From: Candidatus Poribacteria bacterium
GTDB lineage: Bacteria > Poribacteria > WGA-4E > UBA9662
Assembly: GCA_002699335.1 (NCBI GenBank)
Contig: PACG01000189.1
Location: 5,489 to 15,949, forward strand
Direction: 5' to 3'
DNA length: 10,461 nt
Positions 6,818 through 10,461 of the stretch are shown here, in pieces (position 1 is the stretch's first letter; every line of letters starts with the position of its first letter). The position numbers and the translations under genes are program-made. The notes under the pieces were generated by a model, which had not been told where the DNA came from, did no database searches, and was given only the letters and a program-made list of their open reading frames with translations.

Positions 6818-7090
6818 CCAATAAACACTGTTCCCGCTGAATTTGTCCGCCTGGACGTTGGCCGACCGAAAGATTTTACGCAACGCGCTTTTCTACAGGT
6901 GGCACCAGCGAGGAGGAGGTCGGACTGATTGGCCATTGGAAATCCATCGGTGGTACACCTACACCCGGAGCAAGGAACTATTTCAGTCGCAGTTTTATCT
7001 TTAGGCCAATATACCTTAAGCGAAATAGAAAAGATTGAAGCTTGCGCTTCTGCCGAGTTGCTGGCATTACTAGCTAAGAATTGGCTCTAG
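6818..7090 (+). pseudogene. Unidentified coding remnant after the broken dioxygenase
   Basis: One frame reads NTVPAEFVRLDVGRPK, DFTQRAFLQVAP, is broken by TGA 6926-6928, and resumes with TISVAVLSLGQYTL, SEIEKIEACASAELL and ALLAKNWL to TAG 7088-7090. A second frame within the same stretch reads GTSEEEVGLIGHWKS then IGGTPTPGARNYF, which also looks genuine, so at least two frameshifts are needed to join the parts. There is no start codon and no ribosome site. The pieces look alpha-helical and soluble. No family is recognised. It could be the tail of a gene truncated during the same events that broke the dioxygenase before it. Confidence 0.4.
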
Positions 7091-7125
7091 TCTGTTTGAG
7101 GATTGAGGGCGAAGAAACTGGCACG

Positions 7126-7947
7126 CTAGGCCGAATTCTCACCCATTTCAGACAGTAACTGATCGACGATCTGTTTCCGGTGCTGGAAACCAGCCACCTG
7201 CATTAGTTCGCGGACTCCTGGGCTGAGTTTGCCCTGGTGTGCCTCAATAGGCCTCACCTCCGGTGACCACGAGGCATAGGAAGTGCTGTAGCGGACAAAA
7301 ACGGTCAGACGCGGTGTGTCTTGTGTCCACCGCCTAGCCCCATGGCACAAAGTCTCGGTAAATAAAACCACGTCACCCGCCTTGGGCGTGACATTGACGA
7401 CCGATGGTGGACAGCTATAGATATCGATATGCGAAGGTATGGGAAAGTTGCCCTTGTGGCTACCGGGCACGCAGACAAAACCTGTTCCTTCTGGCACATC
7501 CACTAATGACACAGCGGCATTCAAAAAAGTAGCGAACACCTTCCCTTCCGCCACCTGATAATCATTGGCCGGGTTTCTCCACCCTCCCGAAAATCCACCG
7601 TGAAAGCCGACGGCCTCCGAATTTTTGGTATTTCTAGTCAAGGAAACTGCCAGCAATTTGGGACAGTTTGCAGTGAGATCCAAAACACAGCGCATAATTT
7701 CACGGTTAAGTGCCAGCCTTTGAAATACCTCGTCGCCATAATGAGAATTGACAATCGACCGAGGTAGATTAGGATATTCAACGGGGTCTCGATAAGATCG
7801 CAATGGTGATGGTAATTTACTGTCCGGCAAGTCGTACCATGTATAGGCCAGGGAGACCATCTGTTGGACATCCTCTGCTGGAATTGCCTGCTTGAGGACA
7901 ACGTAGCCAAATAAGTCGAAATGCCATTTCTCTTCTACAGTCATCAT
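7126..7947 (-). CDS. Phytanoyl-CoA dioxygenase (PhyH) family protein, intact
   Basis: A 273-residue member of the PhyH family of Fe(II)/2-oxoglutarate oxygenases, soluble, substrate unknown. It starts at ATG 7947 (a second ATG follows) with AAGGA about 8 bases upstream. The N-terminal LFGYVVLKQAIPAEDV is typical. The double-stranded beta-helix core includes Leu/Val-rich strands, the segment GTGFVCVPGSHKGNF (155-168), the distal histidine His202 in ETLCHGARRW and Arg213, or less likely Arg219, for 2-oxoglutarate. The proximal metal motif is FHGGFSGG: His116 followed by Gly117-Gly118, so the expected Asp/Glu of HxD is replaced by Gly. This occurs in a PhyH subgroup and recalls the HxG of iron halogenases, so the chemistry is uncertain. 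Length is normal and no interruption is seen. It stands alone on the minus strand, with the broken plus-strand relative on its downstream side. Confidence 0.9.
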   Translation of the reverse strand: MMTVEEKWHFDLFGYVVLKQAIPAEDVQQMVSLAYTWYDLPDSKLPSPLRSYRDPVEYPNLPRSIVNSHYGDEVFQRLALNREIMRCVLDLTANCPKLLAVSLTRNTKNSEAVGFHGGFSGGWRNPANDYQVAEGKVFATFLNAAVSLVDVPEGTGFVCVPGSHKGNFPIPSHIDIYSCPPSVVNVTPKAGDVVLFTETLCHGARRWTQDTPRLTVFVRYSTSYASWSPEVRPIEAHQGKLSPGVRELMQVAGFQHRKQIVDQLLSEMGENSA

Positions 7948-8168
7948 ATGATGTTTCCTTCTGGTTTAGATGTCCGCAATCTGATCATTTAAGGGCGGTT
8001 GGTCTTGTGGATCAGGATCCCTAGGTAAAACAGGATAGCTGGCTGTTAGAACTTATATCGCGTCATTATTTGGGCTAGAACGCCAGTCAGGAAAATAATC
8101 AAGTTGCGGTAATGATAAAAAATTTGTTTGGAAGTTACCTGTGAGGATTTTAAACAGGTTCTAAAATA

Positions 8169-8501
8169 TTGCTGGTGAATCATTCTGACACAGTAAACAA
8201 GCCAACCCCTTCAGTTGGTACTTACTACAAACTTGAAGGGGGTGAGATCCGTATACTCTTTTCCCGGAAACCCAACCAATTGGTATGCGACTTGATAAAA
8301 AGTAAGGTCACTCGGCCGAAAACGGAGGGCCTGTTCCGCCAGCGAGAATTCTATTATACCTCCAGAAAGCGGTTTTGGCATGCCCCAATTTCCGGAGTTA
8401 GTTTGGCAATTGCCATGATGAGTGCCGAACTTTTCAATAGCGTTCGTACTTTTGATCAACTCTTAACTTTTCTACCTTCCTGTTGGAAGCAAGATCCGTG
8501 A
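8169..8501 (+). pseudogene. Plus-strand ORF fragment, possibly DUF3560-like
   Basis: From TTG 8169 the frame reads SVGTYYKLEGGEIRI, LFSRKPNQLVCDLIKSK, PKTEGLFRQREFYYT and SRKRFWHAPISGVSL before a low-quality tail. The pattern of a short strand, KPxxxxxxLIKS, then WxAP resembles the small domain in which a substrate-like beta strand is followed by GKPxxxxxxxLKSxGFrWsp in DUF3560-type and related plasmid or phage proteins. The match is loose. The Trp of the usual FRWSP step is missing, and the two halves look like two copies of the same short motif. No ribosome site is visible. Its last 60 bases lie opposite the transposase remnant, so its true 3' end is unclear. It may be a fragment brought by, or cut by, the mobile element. 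Confidence 0.3.
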
Positions 8502-9200
8502 TGGTTGTTCCGTCAGCTCCCCAAGACTGCGCTGATAAATAAGCACGCCCTTTACCCTGATACAGTTTCTCAAACCAGTCCTGAACAGGGGCGATAAACT
8601 CGGCGCCTTGGGTCATCTTGGCTTGGGCTAAAACTTTCTGGCTCTTGTTCCAACTCAAACCCGCTTGTTTGAGCCGGTTTCTTAGGGGGTACAATTGAGC
8701 CGATATTGCAGTTTCTCTGCCACCTAACGTCGCAATTTTTCAACCTCCGGCCAGAACTCGGTAGCTGTTGATCCTGGGAGGTATCTTGCTTTATGATGTC
8801 AACGATCTTTTTTTCGGCTTCATTAAATCTGGCTAGTCGTACCCCACTAGGCTGATAGTGGAGACTGTTTGGCCTCGACTCACATTAGTATTGAGAGGTA
8901 CCCAATCCAACACCGTTTGTTGACGTCACTGGATCTGTTTAGCCCACTGACTGGCATTATTTTGTCCGCGGTCTATTATATACATTGCTTGAAACCGTTC
9001 CTGGCTTCGGGGATGTGGTGCTTTTAGTGATAAGGGCTGCAGATCTTCCACACCTTGAGCCCATTTTAAGATCTGGGTGAACCATTCCTCTACCTCTTAG
9101 CTTAGTTTGGTGCGATGATTTCACCTCATTTAGCCCCCACAAAGTTTCGGTTTCATTCTGTTATATAGTTGGGAGCATAGAAAGGGTACCAACTAAGGGG
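8206..9200. mobile_element. Possible IS630-type element bounded by imperfect inverted repeats
   Basis: CCCCTTCAGTTGGTAC at 8206-8221 is matched in inverted orientation at 9186-9200, whose reverse complement is CCCCTTAGTTGGTAC, identical apart from one base missing. The roughly 1-kb span encloses the IS630-family transposase remnant and is a normal length for this family. No TA target duplication is evident at the outer edges, and the plus-strand ORF from 8169 crosses the left repeat, so the boundaries are uncertain. The left repeat also forms a local CCCCTTCA/TGAAGGGG dyad with 8234-8241. Confidence 0.35.
8502..9096 (-). pseudogene. IS630-family transposase, N-terminal half, shredded
   Basis: Read on the minus strand from 9096: EVEEWFTQILKWAQG, then KAPHPRSQERFQAMY and DRGQNNASQWAKQIQ, a TGA at 8928-8926, then RQQTVLDWVPLN. 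A shift near 8890 gives RPNSLHYQPSGVRLA and ARFNEAEKKIVDIIK. A further shift gives LRR, a TAG at 8726-8724 in place of Trp, and VAEKLQYRL. Another leads to SAQLYPLRNRLKQAG, LSWNKSQKVLAQAK and AEFIAPVQDWFEKLY. This is the helix-turn-helix region of IS630/Tc1-mariner transposases (APHPRTRERF, QTVxDWV, then LLKxAGLSW). The frame decays after GRAYLSAQSW near 8520, just where the DDE catalytic strand should begin, so the catalytic half is missing. A TAA immediately precedes the first residues at 9096. The element cannot mobilise itself. Confidence 0.8.
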
Positions 9201-9225
9201 CATTGATACCCGCCTGATTACCCCC

Positions 9226-9243
9226 TACACGAGTTACCGTGTA
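9226..9243 (-). terminator. Weak hairpin downstream of the recombinase fragment
   Basis: TACACG, a 6-base loop and CGTGTA form a 6-bp stem, and CCCC and GGGG flank it with unpaired bases between. It lies 12 bases past the stop of the recombinase fragment in its direction of transcription. There is no T-run, so it may only be a chance or residual structure. Confidence 0.3.
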
Positions 9244-9255
9244 TTTGTTGGGGAA

Positions 9256-9660
9256 TTATTTGGGGGGCGTCTTTTCCGCTTCCATTTCCGTCATCTTCCG
9301 GGCAGTCCAACCATCAATATCGTTTGGGTCGTGATCTATGGTTTGCAAGTTGAACTCAATCGAAATTTCCTCGTGGTCATAGGACACAATCCGATCAATC
9401 AAGCCAGTATAAGTTCGTCGCTTCACATCAAAGTCGCCCTTTAAGCCCTCTTCAAGACCTTTTCTGAATTGCTCCAAATCTGGAACCATTGGCATTAATA
9501 CTAGCTGCAAGTTTTCAATCTCATCGTCTATTTCGACCAACCGCTTTTCGTTCGCCTCAATTTTCTTCTTCAGTCGTTCGTTGCCAATCTCACTGCTCAA
9601 CATCAAATCAAGTGCATTTTCGATCCGAATTTGTAATTGTTTCCTTTTCAGCTTGTAACT
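9256..9660 (-). pseudogene. C-terminal part of a serine-recombinase-like protein
   Basis: The supported part begins near 9660 with KLKRKQLQIRIENALD and runs through SSEIGNERLKKKIEA, EKRLVEIDDEIENLQ and FRKGLEEGLKGDFDV to KRRTYTGLIDRIVSYD, then EEISIEFNLQ and a charged end ...EAEKTPPK at TAA 9258-9256. A long coiled coil followed by a short beta-hairpin (KRRxxxxLIDRIxxxxxxIxIEF) is the C-terminal architecture of large serine recombinases that excise or integrate phages and integrative elements. The catalytic serine domain, the recombinase domain and the zinc ribbon, all normally upstream, are absent: beyond 9660 the opposite strand carries WD40 sequence. An alternative frame just upstream (MQLQAEKETITNS) suggests one frameshift at the junction. 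It is a truncated fragment, not an active enzyme. Confidence 0.6.
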
Positions 9661-9661
9661 G

Positions 9662-9948
9662 CATGATGGTGAGGTCAGGTCAGCGGCCCATAGCCCCGAT
9701 GGTGAGCGTATAGTAACCGCTAGTTGGGACAAGACAGCCAAGGTGTGGGAGGCTCAGACTGGCACCGAACTGTTTACGATGACAGGCCATGATGGTTGGG
9801 TCTAGTCGTCTACCTATAGTCCTAATAGGCAGCGGATTGTGACCAGTGGTGGTGATGGGACTGTCCAAATCTACGCTACCGACATGGATGGACTGCTAGA
9901 AATCGCTAAGAGCCGAGTTACCCGTCAACTGACAGCCGAGGAAAAATA
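9662..9948 (+). pseudogene. C-terminal WD40 repeats of a TIR-WD40-type protein
   Basis: The frame reads HDGEVRSAAHSPDGE, IVTASWDKTAKVWEA, TGTELFTMTGHDGWV, an in-frame TAG at 9803-9805, then SSTYSPNRQRIVTSG, GDGTVQIYATDMDGL and EIAKSRVTRQLTAEEK to TAG 9946-9948. Two WD40 blades are seen, each with the GH...WD-type pattern (SWDKTAKVWE; GGDGTVQIY). The end (IAKSRVTRxLTxEE) is the ending typical of bacterial TIR-WD40 and AAA-WD40 signalling proteins, which normally continue for a few more residues (CQxYLH). The amber stop sits where Trp or a similar residue is common (GWVxSxxxSPD). It abuts the recombinase fragment at about 9660, so the upstream blades were lost or replaced there. It is on the same strand as the TIR remnant at 3531 and may be its missing end. 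Confidence 0.8.
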
Positions 9949-9974
9949 GAGGTGTCGTGTTCCGGATTAGTGAC

Positions 9975-10017
9975 AACGTCCGATAAGATTATTTGTCGGA
10001 CGTTTATAAGCGTCCGA
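9975..10017. repeat. Cluster of three inverted CGTCCGA motifs
   Basis: AACGTCCGA (9975-9983) pairs with TCGGACGTT (9996-10004) across 12 bases, and the same TCGGACG (9996-10002) pairs with CGTCCGA (10011-10017) across TTTATAAG. The half-site GTCCGATAA resembles the resolvase half-site consensus TGTCYGATAA (from memory). It lies just after the WD40 tail and could be a recombinase or resolvase site, or a hairpin terminator lacking a T-run. Confidence 0.5.
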
Positions 10018-10150
10018 AATAGTGTAGCTGACTTAGATCGGCGTCATCACAGGGCTAACAGCTAATAGATAGATTGATGAAATGCCGAGATAATTGTCAT
10101 CCTTTTCATCGTTCAACCAATCCACCAGCTAATCCACAGAAAACTGAGCG
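10018..10150. other. Short gap before the right-hand transposase ORF
   Basis: No gene was seen. A TGA at 10145-10147, in frame with the ORF that follows, fixes ATG 10151 as its earliest ATG start. No strong ribosome site or promoter is evident. Confidence 0.4.
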
Positions 10151-10461
10151 ATGGAAACCATACAACTTAGCCTGCAAGTTGCCGATGACATTACTTCCAC
10201 GGACCAATTGGAACAGTCTGTTGACCAGCTGGGTCAACCAATCAAGCGCCAACTCTTTACCAACATGCTGACTCAACTCTGTCAATCTGAGAGCCAGTCG
10301 GATTCAACTCCATCAACCGGTCCCAGCTGTAAAAAAGCGGGCTATGGCTTGGGACAACCGACCTGGGTCTTGAAAACGGTCGACGGCCAAGTTCATTCCC
10401 GCCAGCCACGTCAGAAATGCCAGCCGTGTCAGCACACATTTAGCTTTTCCAGGGCACCACT
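10151..10461 (+). CDS. ISKra4-like transposase, N-terminal part, runs off the window
   Basis: The frame is open from ATG 10151 to the end of the window (103 codons). It begins METIQLSLQVADDITS, then DQLEQSVDQLGQPIK and KRQLFTNMLTQLC. After a Ser/Pro-rich linker it has PSCKKAGYGLGQPTW, VLKTVDGQVHSRQPR and KCQPCQHTFSFSRAP. ISKra4-type (and related UPF0236-like) transposases start this way, with a short helical region, a CxxC zinc knuckle, an RxLxTxxGxV strand pair and a second CxxC before the DDE core. Here the second knuckle (CQPC) is intact but the first reads PSCKK, with only one cysteine, so the zinc site may be damaged. A TGA at 10145 sets the start. The catalytic part, if present, lies beyond the window. 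Confidence 0.55.
   Translation, partial: METIQLSLQVADDITSTDQLEQSVDQLGQPIKRQLFTNMLTQLCQSESQSDSTPSTGPSCKKAGYGLGQPTWVLKTVDGQVHSRQPRQKCQPCQHTFSFSRAP

Noticed and set aside
8211..8459. Minus-strand ORF of 82 codons as the transposase C-terminus.
   Set aside because: It shows no IS630 catalytic motif (DDE strands) or typical ending, and the plus-strand reading looks more protein-like.
9489..9713. Plus-strand ORF of 74 codons opposite the recombinase fragment.
   Set aside because: It is antisense to a clear coiled coil and is Ser/Phe-rich, as expected of a shadow.
10074..10271. Plus-strand ORF of 65 codons overlapping the right-hand transposase.
   Set aside because: It is in a different frame from the longer open transposase frame and is Pro/Asn-rich with no recognisable motif.
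1..10461. Recoding of TAG as a sense codon, suggested by several in-frame amber codons.
   Set aside because: TAG is also the natural end of the dehydrogenase (238) and the intact dioxygenase (7126), and reading through them gives no conserved extension.

Overview
The window looks like a decaying accessory (defence and mobile-element) region of a bacterial chromosome. Base composition is balanced, genes sit on both strands with loose spacing, and the families present are phytanoyl-CoA dioxygenases, a TIR-WD40 protein, NIPSNAP, and IS630- and ISKra4-type transposases. This mixture is common in large-genome environmental or symbiotic bacteria such as Chloroflexota or Poribacteria. That assignment rests on family content alone and is tentative. 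No rRNA, tRNA or CRISPR array was seen.

Layout. Positions 1-2766 are a minus-strand block. It holds a 77-codon ORF of unknown function, a broken ~450-codon gene of propeller-like character (1179-2531), an apparently intact 3-hydroxyacyl-CoA dehydrogenase whose start overlaps the broken gene's stop by 4 bp (238-1182), and a short broken remnant (14-238). Positions 2767-3530 are mostly non-coding, with a perfect palindrome, a small minus-strand ORF (3186-3338) and a terminator-like hairpin beyond it. A TIR domain starts at 3531 and breaks by frameshift near 3800. Next come a plus-strand gene of unknown function behind a near-consensus promoter (4389-4910), a NIPSNAP gene with an in-frame TAG (5029-5358), a small membrane protein on the minus strand (5467-5700) and a remnant resembling the end of DUF4279 (5763-5933). 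Positions 6021-6777 are a multiply frameshifted phytanoyl-CoA dioxygenase on the plus strand, followed by an unrecognised remnant (6818-7090) and an intact, divergent phytanoyl-CoA dioxygenase on the minus strand (7126-7947).

The right end is mobile-element debris: a plus-strand ORF fragment (8169-8501), a shredded IS630-family transposase (8502-9096), the C-terminal part of a serine-recombinase-like protein (9256-9660), the last two WD40 repeats of a TIR-WD40-type protein (9662-9948), a cluster of inverted CGTCCGA motifs (9975-10017), and the N-terminus of an ISKra4-like transposase running off the window (10151-10461).

The genes probably do not form one pathway. At least eight genes are interrupted by stops or frameshifts whose flanking reading frames still look conserved. 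This suggests recent pseudogenisation, or possibly uncorrected indels in the assembly. The most coherent story is that a TIR-WD40 gene, likely a TIR effector of the NADase type, has been dismantled: its first domain remains at 3531 and a matching tail at 9662, same strand, with unrelated genes and transposon fragments between. I found no convincing intact novel system.
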